DNA from: Sisyra terminalis
Taxonomy: Eukaryota; Arthropoda; Insecta; Neuroptera; Sisyridae
DNA length: 64,000 bases
Direction of reading: 5' to 3'
Assembly: GCA_958496175.1 (NCBI GenBank)
Contig: OY292276.1
Location: 54,573,080 to 54,637,079 of the forward strand
In this document: piece by piece, positions 1 to 11,384 of the stretch
Layout of the letters: the number at the start of each line of letters is the position of its first letter
Position numbering within the stretch: position 1 is the first letter of the stretch
Notes under the pieces: generated by a model
Seen by the model: the letters and a program-made list of their open reading frames with translations, nothing else
Database searches by the model: none
What the model was told of the DNA's origin: nothing
Position numbers and translations under genes: made by a program

Positions 1-318
1 TTGGCCGCGTGCTCTGCCTCCGTTTACGTTCCCAGTGATTTTTTGGTACGTGATGGACTTCGCCCCAGTGGAGGATTTGCTTTGAGAGCCACTGGAGAAC
101 GGGGACCGGCCGCTACTATTCCTGCAGAACACATGGCCGCCGCTCCTGTTGTTCCTGCTGTTGAATACGTTGCTCCTGCTGTTGAATATGTCGCTCCTGC
201 TGTTGAATACGTTGCCCCAATGCCCATTGCCCCCGTGGTTCCTATGACTTACGAATACATTCACAAACCAATTGAGTCTTCCTATTCATACGCTCGAGTT
301 GCCCAAGGATTCTACTAG
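1..318 (+). CDS. Cuticle-like secreted Val/Ala/Pro-rich protein, 3' exon (5' end outside window)
   Basis: The reading frame is open from the window edge and ends in TAG at 316-318; about 105 residues are visible. The first residues (LAACSA) look like the end of a signal peptide, so I infer that the missing first exon codes only a few residues, as in the neighbouring genes. The protein has a threefold repeat of a VEYVAPA-like unit (about residues 54-73), further AP/VVP segments and a Tyr-rich tail. Such low-complexity AAP/YVAP repeats are typical of insect cuticular and other small structural secreted proteins. AATAAA follows at 376-381. It is the only member of the group on the + strand. No RR chitin-binding motif is visible, so a specific cuticular class cannot be given. 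Confidence 0.75.
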   Translation: MAACSASVYVPSDFLVRDGLRPSGGFALRATGERGPAATIPAEHMAAAPVVPAVEYVAPAVEYVAPAVEYVAPMPIAPVVPMTYEYIHKPIESSYSYARVAQGFY

Positions 319-619
319 AGAGGAAAAAGGCTTAAGCCAAAATATGTTTTTGTCCTTTAACGTCTAATGCTTTTAAATAAAAAAATATAAATTATAAAAT
401 GGTTCTGTTAATTTTTTTTAAGTCATTCATTTGATCTTTACAATAAGACTAATAGAGTTGCGATTATTTATGGGTCCAAAACCGGGGCTATAGGTGCATC
501 GATGTCCACAATATTAAATCGAATAACTGAATAAAAAAATTCAGAAATAATTATTCAATAGGCAAATGTTTAAGACACTTCTAAGCCTAGAAAGGAAGAA
601 CTTTAGAATTCCGGTAGAA

Positions 620-2240
620 CACGGAAATGATTCAGGAAATGCGACAAAAGAGAGGAAACTGTCTCCTATGTAATATTTAACCAGCAAGCTTTTTCTTGTG
701 CCAGCATGGGAAATATGCATATAGATCTTGCAGAGATTTATCTCAGATTCAAACCTAACCAATAGGAAATGGTAGCAAAGCTGGAGTGCTATAGTTTCTT
801 CAGGACGCAGTGGAGATAAACTCTTAGGTAAAACCTCCAAAACGATGGAGAAGAAAAAGAATATGTATGCGATGTTTGTTGTTTGTCTTTTAGAGGTCCA
901 GATTACTTAAGTAATAGTGAAATTATCAATATTAACAATCATGAATAAGTATGTAACAATAAATAGCAAGTATAAACTTGGTACAATTAGTATGTAGTAG
1001 TACAGTAAATATATTTTCCTACAGGAAATCATAAAAAATATCATAATCAAACAAAAGGAATCTTTTCAGAGAGCCAAACCATAGTTGAAGCAATCAAATC
1101 TCACCAAATGAAGTCCAAACTGATCTGGAAATGTAAAACATTCTTCATTCAGTTGGTGGTATCCAAGAAAGTAACACTTACCTAGATGCCAGGATATTCT
1201 GGTATCAAAGATAACGATAAGGTATACGAAAATGCAAAGGTAGGCTCCAGTATACTATTTATAGGTTCAAAACCGGGCCAGAACCAGAATTAGGTTCAAT
1301 GGGCATCGAATAGCTGAATGGACTCAAAATGAGCAAACAAAACCCTCAAACAACTACTCAAGAGTCATATTCTTAAAGGTTATGATAAAGAAACCTTTGA
1401 AGACCATAATAAAAGACTTTACAACCTATGAAGGAACGATTTTTCTTATGATGGATAGATTCTTCCAGGTAAAATTTAAAGCCAGCATATCCGTGATACT
1501 TACTATAAAATCAGGCGTTCCTCAAGGAAGTATTTAAGAACCATTCTTATATCTCTTGTTTACATTAGATCTACCAGTAACAGAAGAAATAATCGCTACC
1601 TTTGCAATTGATACTTCAATTTTTGCCGAAGACAAAAAGCCAAATGAAGTGGCCTATAAATTTCAGTTCTTTATTCACCACTGGATCCAAGACTGGATGA
1701 TGAAAGTCAATCCTTAAAAATCAACCCTAATTACTTTCACCACAACAAAAAATACTGATAATAAAATTCCCTGTTTCACAAAAGGATAACCTAAAATATT
1801 TCGGTATCACATTGGACAAAACACGCACATGGAAACTAAGGTTTGTAAATTACACAGGTTGCTCCATTAGAAAAAAAAATGACGTCATAAATGTGTCTAA
1901 AGATACATACAAATTTCTTCTGGATACGTCACGTAGCCACCATGAGGCCACCTGTGTATTTTATAAACCTTGCATGGAAACCCCTTGGAGTAACCAAAAA
2001 AAAAAAAAAAAAATACAAATAGATGTCAAAACTAAAAAAAAATATGGTGGCTTCTTAGTAGAGAATCTGGTCTTTCAATAGAAATCAAATTAAATATATA
2101 GAAAACAATAATAAAGCCAATTTGGACATATGGGCTGGGAATTTGGGAGGTGCGCTAATGTATAGCGCAAAAACTAACATTATTCAAAGCTTACAATGAA
2201 AATTCTTTCAATTCATAGCCATGGTACATGGGTAACAGAC
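620..2240 (+). pseudogene. Decayed and rearranged non-LTR retroelement pieces (3' end, RNase H, RT)
   Basis: Three blocks resemble better-preserved elements elsewhere in the window. About 620-850 matches the zinc-knuckle/3' end at 51610-51840. About 1140-1430 matches the RNase H block at 51233-51500 (a WVPGHSG-like stretch has become RCQDILVSK-like). About 1440-2240 matches the RT block at 12420-13080 (SGVPQGS is still readable near 1512). Stops and indels are frequent in every frame. The order is 3' end, RNase H, RT, all on the + strand, which is not the order of an intact element, so at least two insertions or a rearrangement are needed. The RT block is interrupted by a MITE (1837-1972) and a long palindrome (2237-3277). 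Confidence 0.7.
1837..1972 (+). mobile_element. 136-bp MITE with 9-bp target-site duplication (copy 1)
   Basis: Terminal inverted repeats of about 25 bp begin YAAGGTTTRTAAA and continue into ACACAGGTKGC. The 9-bp direct repeat CATGGAAAC lies at 1828-1836 and 1973-1981. The interior holds the palindrome TGACGTCAT and CTTCTGGATACGTCACGTA. A second copy lies at 47615-47775 in the opposite orientation, also with a 9-bp duplication. A 9-bp duplication is known for Mutator-like and some Merlin elements; the family assignment is inference. It sits inside decayed RT sequence, so it is younger than that element. Confidence 0.85.
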
Positions 2241-3277
2241 TGATTCAAAAAAAATGTTTTTTTTTTCTTAATTATATCGAAAATATTGTTGGGAATGACA
2301 AAAAAAAATCCTGTGAAAGTTTAAGCTCTTAATATTAATATTAAGAGGTGCCGCATCGCCAATTTCGATTTTCCATTTAAATAACATGGGAACAATATCC
2401 TCTTGCACTTTGGAATTTTATAGCTCACGTTGGTGATAATATTTCGGAATGACCAAGGTATATTCTTGTAGAAAATTGAACGATCTACAAAGAAAATCTC
2501 AAACAAGTTTTTGATATTTTTATTCCTCCAGAAGTTATTCGAGGTCAAAGTTGAACTAAAGAGAAATTTTAATATTTTTTCAATTTTTTGACGCAACCAT
2601 CAATTTTATGAGAAAATTTTATAGGCAATTTTTTGTGGAGCACTTTTTTTTCGATAACTTATCTCTATAAAAGTTTTTGATAATTTTCACAGGTCCTAAG
2701 TTATTTAATTAAAATAAAAATAAAAATTATATTAAAAATATAATAATTCAGGGAATATTAATAATTTAAATCAATAAAATTACGAATATTTTTAGCTTAA
2801 TGCAAATAACTTAGGACCTGTGAAAAATATCAAAAACTTTTATAGAGATAAGTTATAGAAAAAAAAAGTGCTCGACAAAAAATGTCCTATAAAGTTTTTT
2901 CATAAAATTGATGGTTGCGTCAAAAAATTTAAAAAATATTAAAATTTCTCTTTAGTTCAAGTTTGACCTCGAATAACTTTTGAAGGAATAAATATATCAA
3001 AAACTTGTACGAGATCTTTTTTGTATATCGTTCAATTTTCTACAAGAATATACCTTGGTCATTTCGAGATATTGTCACCAACATGAGCTATAAAATTCCA
3101 AAGTGCAAGAGAATATTGTTCCCATGTTATTTAAATGGATAATCGAAATTTGCGATGCGGCACCTCTTAATATATATATTAAGAGCTTAAACTTTCGCAG
3201 TATTTTTTTCTTGTCATTCCCAACAATATTTTCCATATAATTAAGAAAAAAAAATCATCATTTTTTTGGATTCAGTC
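2237..3277. mobile_element. About 1-kb perfect-architecture palindrome (fold-back element), family A
   Basis: The left arm starts AGACTGATTCAAAAA and the right arm ends with its complement GGATTCAGTCT; the arms, each about 500 bp, match along nearly their whole length and meet near 2760. The imperfect 8-bp flanks CATGGGTA and CCTGGGTA suggest target duplication. It is inserted in the decayed RT block. No coding capacity is visible (the 91-aa minus-strand frame at 2321-2596 is a chance frame). A half copy with the same arm lies at 58421-58765. Confidence 0.8.
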
Positions 3278-3289
3278 TCCTGGGTATAT

Positions 3290-4990
3290 TAAAAACCAAA
3301 CATTGTATGCTAACGTAAATGTGCCTTTTATAAAAGATCTAAATAAAAAGCAATTTTATTATATTTTGAGCACGAAAATATACTAATTGAGGAACTATTT
3401 AAACAATCTTAGATACAAAGAAGATTTAAAAAAATATGGCCTATTCTTTCATTGTTATTTAATTTTTTTTTCTTTCTTTGGAATCACTGTAGTTTGTTTT
3501 TGTACGATTTTGTATTGTTATTATTATATTAATACGATATATTTTATTTATTGCTTTGTAAACTAAGAATACTGTAAAATTATAATTAAATATTTAAAAA
3601 AGTATTTGTTTACAATTGTATTGTTTTTTTCTACTAACTTATAGGTTAACAATTATCGTAACCGATCTTTAAAATTGTTCAAACAAGTGGCCAATTTTGT
3701 ATTGATAAATAGTTAATCCATTTACATGTCCCATGTAGGTATAAATAAGTTAAAAAGCAGAGCATTAAAATATTTATAATTTATTTTAAAGTATTGAAAA
3801 ATATATTGTCTTCATTCAAAAATAAATTTTTAAGGGATTAAACATTGGAGATAAAAATATTACTAAAAAAATTGGATTAATTTATGTAAAAACAATATTT
3901 GAAACTTTTATCTTAAGACCAATATTATAATACAATATTTTTTTTTAAAATTTTAGATCCTTAATAACTTCAATTTTTTAAATATTATTTATTGACAACC
4001 TAAAACTGGGTATACACTTTAAAACTACATTAAAAAAATTTAAAGTTATTGAGCTTTTCATTCGAAAAAAACGTCGAAAACCAAAAATCGTAAACGCGGG
4101 TTTCGGTCTTTACTGCGCATTGGAGTCTCCAGCCAAGCGTATCTCTTTAACTTGTCTTAATCCGTATAATAGAACATGGGGCTCAACTTATAACACGGAA
4201 CGAATACTTGGCTTTATTTTTATTATGTTCTTAAAAAAAAAGAACCCTGACCTTATACGGTGTGAAATAAAACGTTAAAAAAAAAGAAAAAAAATCCCTG
4301 AATATTTTTAATATACACTTATTAAATTGGATCATTTAAATGCGACACTGCAAATGTCAAAGAGCCAAATATTTCCTCGAGGGCTGAGAGTTGTTCATTA
4401 TTTTTATAACACTTAAGTAGGTATATAAGTAAGTATTTATAATCACTAATCAAGTAAATAATTTGGGGCGAGTCGGCTCAATACGAGTCGATATGTATCT
4501 ATACAATACATTGAACACAAAACCCGTTTTGATTTTTATCTTTTTTAAGCGAAAAAAATCGAGGAAGTAAAAAAATAATTTGCTGAGGTTATAGCACAAT
4601 GAATCCACCTTCGCATTAAAATTGGTGCAAAGCATAAATTAAAAACCGATTAAAATTATTTGAACAGGTGGTTTGATAGGTTTTTGTTTTATTTATTTTT
4701 TATCAAATTGCTTTGATCGTTTTAATTACAAAGAAAAAAGTGTTTGATTTATTGATTTGCAAAATTTTTATTTGGTAATTTGATGACTAAAAAAATATTC
4801 AAAAAATTCTTAAATTCCTACACTTGGAATATTTGGAATAAAATTCGGGAAAAGATATAAAGTGGTTAGTAAGGTCGGATCTTTTGAAATCCGGAAAGCA
4901 TTCCGTAAAAACCGTTCCCGAATCGACACATATGGGTACCCAATTTTAAAAGTGACTCGTAAATAAGAACAAATTAATTATTTTTTATAT
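3290..4990. other. Intergenic, AT-rich, no gene recognised
   Basis: After the end of the decayed RT block (about 3290-3400) I see only AT-rich sequence with homopolymer runs. A slightly GC-richer patch at about 4080-4250 has no convincing reading frame. Confidence 0.5.
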
Positions 4991-5078
4991 CTGTTTATTT
5001 AGTACTTCATGACATTAAAAAAAATTTTGGAAAATTTCTGCCCTTTTGTTGAAAATAGAAAATGTGAGATCTGTCCTT

Positions 5079-5412
5079 TTAGTAAATGTGGTTGTATCCG
5101 TATCCGTATGAGTAGGCATATGGTTTGTATGGTTCATAGATTGGTTCCACACTGGCATATGGGATTGGGGCTACGTAAGTCGATGGTACAATGGACGATG
5201 GAATGTAGGGGGCAGTGTAGCGCAAATCGGCTCCGTAGTATGGGAAAACGCCTGGTAAAACAGGTTCCACAGCGGCCAGGATGTCAGGCTTGGCAGCGGC
5301 AAAAGCCATCAAGGCGGCGAAAACAGCAACGAACTAAAAAAATAATAATAAAAAAAACAACAATTAAAAACAATACAATCGAAATAAAACCCAAACGTAC
5401 CAATTTGAACAT
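5079..5412 (-). CDS. Small secreted Tyr/Pro-rich cuticle-like protein (88 aa)
   Basis: There are two exons on the minus strand: 5401-5412 codes MFKL and 5079-5333 codes the rest, with a 67-bp phase-0 GT-AG intron at 5334-5400. The start is fixed by the same MFKL exon seen in the twin genes at 11.1 and 14.6 kb. The product opens with a signal peptide (MFKLFVAVFAALMAFAAA, then KPD), followed by a mature chain of about 70 residues rich in Tyr, Pro and Ile and ending YSYGYGYNHIY. The composition fits a cuticular or other extracellular structural protein; no RR motif is seen. TATATAAAAAGG lies at 5476-5465 on the minus strand, and a polyadenylation signal (TTTATT on +) at 4994-4999. Short genes of this kind are usually expressed in epidermis; that is family knowledge, not shown here. 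Confidence 0.85.
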
Positions 5413-5699
5413 TTTGATTCTAGTGTTTGTATCAAACGATTGATGATTGGGAAGCATTCAGCTTCCTTTTTATATAAAAATAAAACGCAATTTGCTGCGA
5501 AAATATAAAAATATCAAACAATTATTAATTGTTTTACATATTTTGAAATTAGGTTAAATTTAGATCAGATAAGATCTTAATTGCTCCCCAAAATGCATTA
5601 AGACAAATGATTGAAATTGTTAATGGCATTTGGTTTCATATATTTTACAACAGTAGTTCGAAACTAATTATTTATAAATCCCTCAAGATAAATTTTACA

Positions 5700-8100
5700 T
5701 TCAAGTATCATTAGGTATAAACAAACTATTACCCTTAATGGTATCAATATAAAAAAATATATTTTGCGCACAATTTAAAAGTTATGCTTCCTATCTTAAA
5801 TGAAAATTTTATTGATTTTCCGTGAAAATTGCTACATTTAGGGGTTGTTTAATTTCTAAGAAAATCAGTCTCAACCACCTGTCAAAATCAAATTGTAAAC
5901 TATTGATAGTATTTCGTATAATTCTCCAAACATTAATTAAATTTAAACTCTTCCAACTAAAAAATCCAAAGAATTCAAAGGAACTTGTTGGTTTTTTATT
6001 AATTTTGAAATATTGTCAATAAGTACTCCAGCCCGTCTTCAAAAGTGATTTTTTTTCAAACTAAGAAGTTTTCAGGTAACTCAAGAATAGTATCAATTGT
6101 TAAATTCAGTTTCAAATATAAACTAAAAAAATAACTTCATCATTAATATCATTGTAATTAAATTTAAATTCTTTATTTAATTTCAAACTTCTGTTTTGGG
6201 ATTAAATATAACCATTTTTTCAAAGAATTCAAAGGAACTTATTGGTTTTTTATTACTTTAAAATATTTTCAACACTCTAGCCCGTCTTCAAAGGTGATTT
6301 TTTTTCAAACTAAAAAGTCTTCAGGTAGCTAAAGATTAGTATCAATTGTTAAAGTCAATTTCAAATATGAACCTAAAAAAATAACTACATCATTAATATC
6401 AATATTATTTTTAATTAAAAAAAAACCTAAAAAATTATGACATATTTAGACCAAAAAATTAATAATTGTGAACAGAACTTTATTTCTTATAAACTATTAC
6501 CCTTAATGGTATTAATATAAACTAATATATTTTTGCGCACAATTTAAAGTTATACACCCTACTTTTAAAAGAAAATTTTATTGATTTTCCGTGAAAATTT
6601 CAACAATTAAAGGTTGTTTTACATCTTAAGAAAATCAGCCTCATCCACCTGTCAAAATCAAATTGTAAACTCCTGATAGTACTTCGTATAATTCTTCAAA
6701 AATTAATTAAATTTAAACTCTTCATTTAATTTAAAACTTCTGTTTTGGGACTAAATATAATCAAATAATCCAAAGGAACTTTTTTATTACTTTGAAACAT
6801 TTTCAATACTCCAGCCCGTCTTCAAAGGTGATTTTTTTTTTCAAATTAAAAAGTCTTCAGGTAGCTAAAGAATAGTCTCAATTTTTTAAGTCAGTTTCAA
6901 ATATGAACCTAAAAAAATAACTATATCATTAATATCATTATTATATTTAATTTAAAGAAAAACTCAAAGTTTATGACATATTTAGACCAAAAAATTAATA
7001 ATTGTGACCAGAACTTCAATCCTTATAAACTATTACCCTTAATGGTATCAATATAAACAAATATATTTTGCGCACAATTTAAAAGTTATGTTTCCTATTT
7101 CAATGAAAATTTTATTGATTTTCCATGAAAATTGCAACAATTAAAGGTTGTTTTACATCTTAAGAAAATCAGCCTCAACCACCTGTCAAAATCAAATTGC
7201 AAACTCCTGATAGTATTTCGTATAATTCTGCAAAAATTAATTAAATTTAAACTCTTCATTTAATTTAAAATTTCTGTTTTGGGAGTAAATATAATCAAAT
7301 AATCCAAAGGAACTTTTTTATTACTTTGAAACATTTTCAATACTCCAGCCCGTCTTCAAAGGTGATTTTTTTTTCAATCTAAAAAGTCTTTAGGCAGCTA
7401 AAGAATAGTATCAATTGTTACAGTCAGTTTCAAATATAAACTAAAAAAATAAGTACATCATTAATATCAATATTATATTTAAATTAAAGAAAAGCTCAAA
7501 ACTGATGAGATATTTAGACCAAAAAATTAATAATTGTGACCAAAACTTTAATTTAAGTATTATAAACTATTACCTTATAAACTATTACCCTTAATAGTAT
7601 CAATATAAACCTATATATTTTGCGCACAATTTAAAAGTTATGTTTCCTATCTTAAATGAACATTTTATTGATTTCCAGTTAAAATTGCTACATTTAGGGG
7701 TTGTTTAATATCTCAAGAAAATCAGCCTCAACCACCTGTCAAACTACTGATAGTATTTCGTATAATGCTCCAAACATTAATTAAAACACTCTTCATTTAA
7801 GTTCAAACTTCTGGTTGGTTTTTGGAACTTGTTGGTTTTTTATAACTTTAAAATGCATTCAATATTCCAGCCCGTCTTCAAAGTTGATTTTTTTTTTCAA
7901 ACTAAGAAGTCTTCTGGTAGTTAAAGAATAGTATCAATGGTTAAAGTCAGTTTCAAATATAAACTAATAAAATAACAATATTATTTTTAATTAAAAAAAA
8001 GCTCAAAATATAACATATATATAACATATAACATAATATATAACATATAACATAATATAACATATTTAGACCAAAAAATTAATAATTGTGACCAGAACTT
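5700..8100. repeat. Tandem array of about 540-bp AT-rich units (4-5 imperfect copies)
   Basis: The phrase AAACTATTACCCTTAATGGT recurs at 5723, 6491, 7027 and 7579 (steps of 768, 536 and 552). The phrase CCAGCCCGTCTTCAAAGGTG, with variants, recurs near 6030, 6280, 6812, 7345 and 7868. The units also share a TTGCGCACAATTTAAA block. The first unit carries an extra internal partial duplication. Near 8015-8065 a short ATAACATAT microrepeat has expanded. No coding frame persists between units. Confidence 0.85.
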
Positions 8101-8109
8101 TTATCATTA

Positions 8110-8427
8110 TTTTGATTGATTCTTCTTCTTCTTTTGGTGCCCCTTCAATGCTGAAGATTGGCGATTTAAGTAATGGCTATTTTAAATTACCACATAAAAT
8201 ACCGCAGCATGGAAAAATTCTCTTGTAATTTTGCCAAATCGCCCACGAAGCTTGAACCACAAGGATGCCCGTCTTCTGAAAGCTCTATTCCCTTTTTGCC
8301 GACCTTCAATGATTAGTTGAAGTAGGTGGTAATGGTTAATTATTTTAATACGAACTTCTATTCTATACAGGACAACAAGAGATAACTTGACCATTATCAT
8401 TATTATTATGGCACATGCCAAGTGCAC
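8110..8427 (-). pseudogene. C-terminal fragment of an RTE-type non-LTR reverse transcriptase
   Basis: On the minus strand a frame reads LIIEGRQKGNRAFRRRA, then LWFKLRGRFG, then EFFHAA. This resembles the region just after the RT domain in RTE/BovB-type elements (typically IIEGKxEGxRGxGR followed by WLKNLRxW). Downstream, near 8110-8170, the frame shifts but LKIGD and NG-like remains suggest the last residues of such an ORF. There is no upstream RT domain, so this is a 5'-truncated, dead insertion. The family assignment is by recalled motif only. Confidence 0.5.
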
Positions 8428-8454
8428 TTAACTATTTTGCGATTTTTGTATAAA

Positions 8455-8675
8455 AAATGGTGGATTTATTAGCTGACTGAGTAGGCCTAGGGCGGCAAAT
8501 TTGGCCTGAAAATTTCAGGAAAAATCACGGGAAAAGTTAATGTAATAACGGCGATAAAGCACAAACGGCGATTCCATTGGTGGAATAAATGTAATTAATA
8601 CGAATGATTCAGAGGTCTGTAGGGATGGTAAAAATTGAATAGCCTTCATGCAGCAAATTTTTAAATCCACCACTG
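8455..8675. mobile_element. 221-bp non-autonomous hAT-like element
   Basis: The right end is AAATCCACCACTG and the left end AAATGGTGGATTTA, a slightly mutated form of CAGTGGTGGATTT. The flanks TGTATAAA (8447-8454) and TGTATAAG (8676-8683) form an 8-bp target duplication. The subterminal GGCCTAGGGCGGCAAA block is shared with the element at 23141-24803, so this is a short deletion derivative of the same family. Confidence 0.75.
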
Positions 8676-8683
8676 TGTATAAG

Positions 8684-9867
8684 TAAAATAATTAAAAAAA
8701 AACCTATAATCCAAATTTGAAATTATATTTTTGCAGCATACAATTCAAATACCCCAAAGCTCCTGGTCAAAACTTTAAGTTCAATCTCTCAACTAAATAC
8801 AATATTATTTATGAAAAAAGCTTTGACTTTAATTTTTATACATTTTTCTTCTAAATCACCAATTTCTCTATAAATTATAGTCCCTTATTTAACTTATTAA
8901 AAGAATGCATTTTCAAAAACTATTCCTACTATTCCGCGCTTCTCTATCTGATCTAAGTCATATGAAAGATCTACTCTGTAAAATATTTATTTTCTTCGGT
9001 AAAGATCCATCGATATAAGTAAAACGTAGATGTGACTTCGAAAAAAAAATAATTGCATTCATTCCATAACAAATATATTGTTAAAGTGATACAATAATTT
9101 CCTAGCAATTTTTGCGTTCCTTTTTACAAAAAAAAATAATACATTCCAGCAGGTCATCCCTAATGTGTACAGAATTTCTTTCATACTTCCATAATTCATT
9201 CGGTAATTTTGATGAAATGAACTCAATTTCCTCATTATTAAACAAACCTTATGCATTAAGATAATAGAAAAGATAAGTTGAAAGTTTTTTTTAATTTTAA
9301 TGGCAATCAGCAGTACATTAAAATATGTGCTAAAGCCTATACATCTTTAACGGTTGCTCATAATTTCTCAATCAATTCTGAAGAATCAAATACTTCAATA
9401 GGATATAAAGCCTAAAAGTCTAGGATTCCTAAATTTTCAAAAAACAACTACCAACTTTTGATGAGGAAAAAAAAACAAACCTTTTTGGTAATGAAATTTC
9501 GTAACACCTTCTATCCCATCTATGTATCTAAACGTAACCACCTCTTCATAACAAACCATCGTTTATACTATCGCAAGGAAGGAACGATATTTCCTCGTTG
9601 GAGGACATAAAACCAAGGAATAGCCATTTAGATATGTTTCAGGGAAAAAAATAATCAAAGTAAAAAATTCAAGAAACTCTAGGATTAATTCTTTCGCCAG
9701 ATAATGTTTTTGCTTATATCTAAGAAGATTTTAAATTTATTATTCAAAAATTCAAAGTCTATTTATCCTACTATATTGACGTTATAGGGAAATCTTAAGA
9801 TTATATAAGGCAAGTAAATGTATTGCATGAAATTTAGATTCTTAAACTATAAAGTTTTACTCTTAAT
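8684..9867. other. Intergenic, no gene recognised
   Basis: This is AT-rich sequence with no frame that looks like a protein. The 65-aa minus-strand frame at 9059-9256 has no recognisable motif. Confidence 0.5.
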
Positions 9868-10291
9868 TTGCTGATAGAAAGATTAACAAATATCTTATTA
9901 AGGATCTTAATAAGGAAGTTTTATTTTGCTTCATAAGACTTATAACTTCCAAGTGGTCATTCATTTGAGAGATAAAAAATTCTGCGTCCAAAATACACTG
10001 ATTTAAGGACTCTATTTCGGAAGTATTGAATTTTATATTCTCCCAAATGAAAATTTAAAAACAATGACTTTTCCATTAAATTTCATGAAAAAGTAAACTT
10101 TTTCCGGGATAAAATATTTAATTGCAATCACTCCACTTCCCTTCATCCTTTGCTTAATTTTTTGTCCAATATTTACTGATTTAAGGACTCTATTTTGGAA
10201 ATATTGAATCTTTTATTCCCTGAAATGAAAATTTAAAAACAAATGAATTTACTTTTGAACTTCATGAAAAAGTAAACGTTTTCCATCTTTG

Positions 10292-10516
10292 GGCTTAAGT
10301 GTGCTTTACCACACCCACAATCTGACAACGTTGCATTTTCGACTTTGTTTTTATTTTAATTCGCGATATTTTTGTTAATTAAATTCTAATATGGTACAAT
10401 TCTCTCTGTTATGGCTAAATTTTCATTATGAACCGATTTAATCGCGAATTAAATTAAAAACAAAGTCGAAAATGCAACGTTGCCAGATTGTGGGTGTGCT
10501 AAAGTACACATGAGCC
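10292..10516. mobile_element. 225-bp MITE with long inverted repeats (in duplication copy 1)
   Basis: The ends are GGCTTAAGTGTG and CACATGAGCC. The inverted arms contain CACACCCACAATCTG and GAAAATGCAACGTTG and run about 70 bp. The direct repeat CATCTTTG (10284-10291 and 10517-10524) is an 8-bp target duplication. It is repeated in copy 2 at 13794-14018, so it inserted before the 1.5-kb duplication formed. Confidence 0.85.
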
Positions 10517-10652
10517 CATCTTTGTATTACAAAATGCTGAAAAGGATAATAATGTGGAGAAAATGTTAAAAAAATCAAAATTTTAATTTTACAGTTTAAT
10601 AATTTTTATTTAATAATCATTTTTAAATAATTTTTCTTGTGAGAGGAGATTT

Positions 10653-11162
10653 TCAATGGAGGTAACGGGAATGGTAGCCGACGTACGGAGACCGGTAGGT
10701 GTCGTATGCGTAGCTGAAAGCATTGTTGGTTCCATGGACGGCGACTTCAGCACCGCTGGCACTCAATGGGTAAGCAGCCTTGGCGATGTAGGGGTAGCCA
10801 GCAGAGTAGGCGAGTGGAGTGTGGTCAACATGGGGAAGAGGGACAACTGGAGCGACGGAAGCGTATGAACTTACGGGAACCACTGGAGCAACGGGAGCCA
10901 CTGGAGCGACGGGAGCGACTGAAGGAACAACTGGTAAGTAAGCTCGGTGATAATCGTGGTATTGGCCATCATCTCCATAGATTTCGCCATGGTATTGTCC
11001 ATCATCATAGAAATTGTAACCGATCCGTCCAAAGGGATAGATCAAGCTTGGTTTGGCAACGGCACAAGCCACAAGAGCAGAAAGAACCAACTGAAAAGTT
11101 AAACAATCAAATAAGTACCAAACTTTTTATTGTTTAAAATTGATATTTACCAATTTGAACAT
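10653..11162 (-). CDS. Cuticle-like secreted protein, twin 1 (149 aa)
   Basis: There are two exons on the minus strand: 11151-11162 codes MFKL and 10653-11090 codes 145 residues, with a 60-bp phase-0 intron. The signal peptide is MFKLLVLSALVACAVA, followed by KPSLIYPF. The mature chain has a Tyr/Gly/Asp-rich stretch (YHGEIYGDDGQYHDYH), a run of four APV repeats and a Tyr/Ser-rich C-terminus (SPYVGYHSRYLH). The composition is that of insect cuticular or extracellular structural proteins; it has no RR consensus. TATAAAAG lies at 11233-11226 on the minus strand, and a polyadenylation signal (TTTATT on +) at 10605-10610. It differs from twin 2 at four residues (Asn/Asp in GYxFYD, Ala/Thr after SSY, Ala/Gly in EVxVHG, and His/Tyr at the end). 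Its far-upstream DNA is now a retroelement, starting about 130 bp above the TATA box. Confidence 0.88.
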
Positions 11163-11348
11163 TTTGAGTAGTTGTCAAGTCGAATTCACAATTGAATTTG
11201 ATATCTAATCGAGGGAATATTCGGGCTTTTATACAAATTTTTTCGGCCCTCGAGTGATTTGGGTTTTTAATTGTAAAATAAAATAATTTAGACAATTATT
11301 GTGTAGGGCGTGCCGAAGTGAATTTATTATAATTGCATTTCGTGCGGC

Positions 11349-11384
11349 TTATCGATAAAACCGATAAAATCGGTTTATCGATAA
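11349..11384. repeat. Near-perfect palindrome at the retroelement 5' junction
   Basis: TTATCGATAAAACCGAT, three A's, then ATCGGTTTATCGATAA: 17- and 16-nt arms differing by one T. The left arm up to ACC belongs to the duplicated target (compare 14852-14867). The rest is new, so target sequence was copied back in inverted orientation where the retroelement begins. Confidence 0.85.

Larger units (their letters stand above)
9868..11362. repeat. 1.5-kb direct duplication, copy 1
   Basis: This segment is about 98% similar by eye to 13369-14867. It begins TTGCTGATAGAAAG and ends CTTATCGATAAAACC. It carries a cuticle-like gene, its promoter, a 225-bp MITE and the gene's downstream region. The two copies flank the retroelement at 11363-13368 with no unique DNA left over on either side. 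Confidence 0.9.

Noticed and set aside
5009..5443. 144-aa plus-strand frame
   Set aside because: Antisense shadow of the spliced cuticle-like gene at 5079-5412; Trp/Arg-rich nonsense composition.
5700..8100. Repeat array considered as CRISPR-like
   Set aside because: Units are about 540 bp and degenerate, with no short identical repeats or unique spacers; the genome is eukaryotic.
10656..11137. Plus-strand frames opposite the cuticle twin genes (also 14139-14641)
   Set aside because: They are shadows of the minus-strand gene; the spliced minus-strand product has a signal peptide, promoter and polyadenylation signal.
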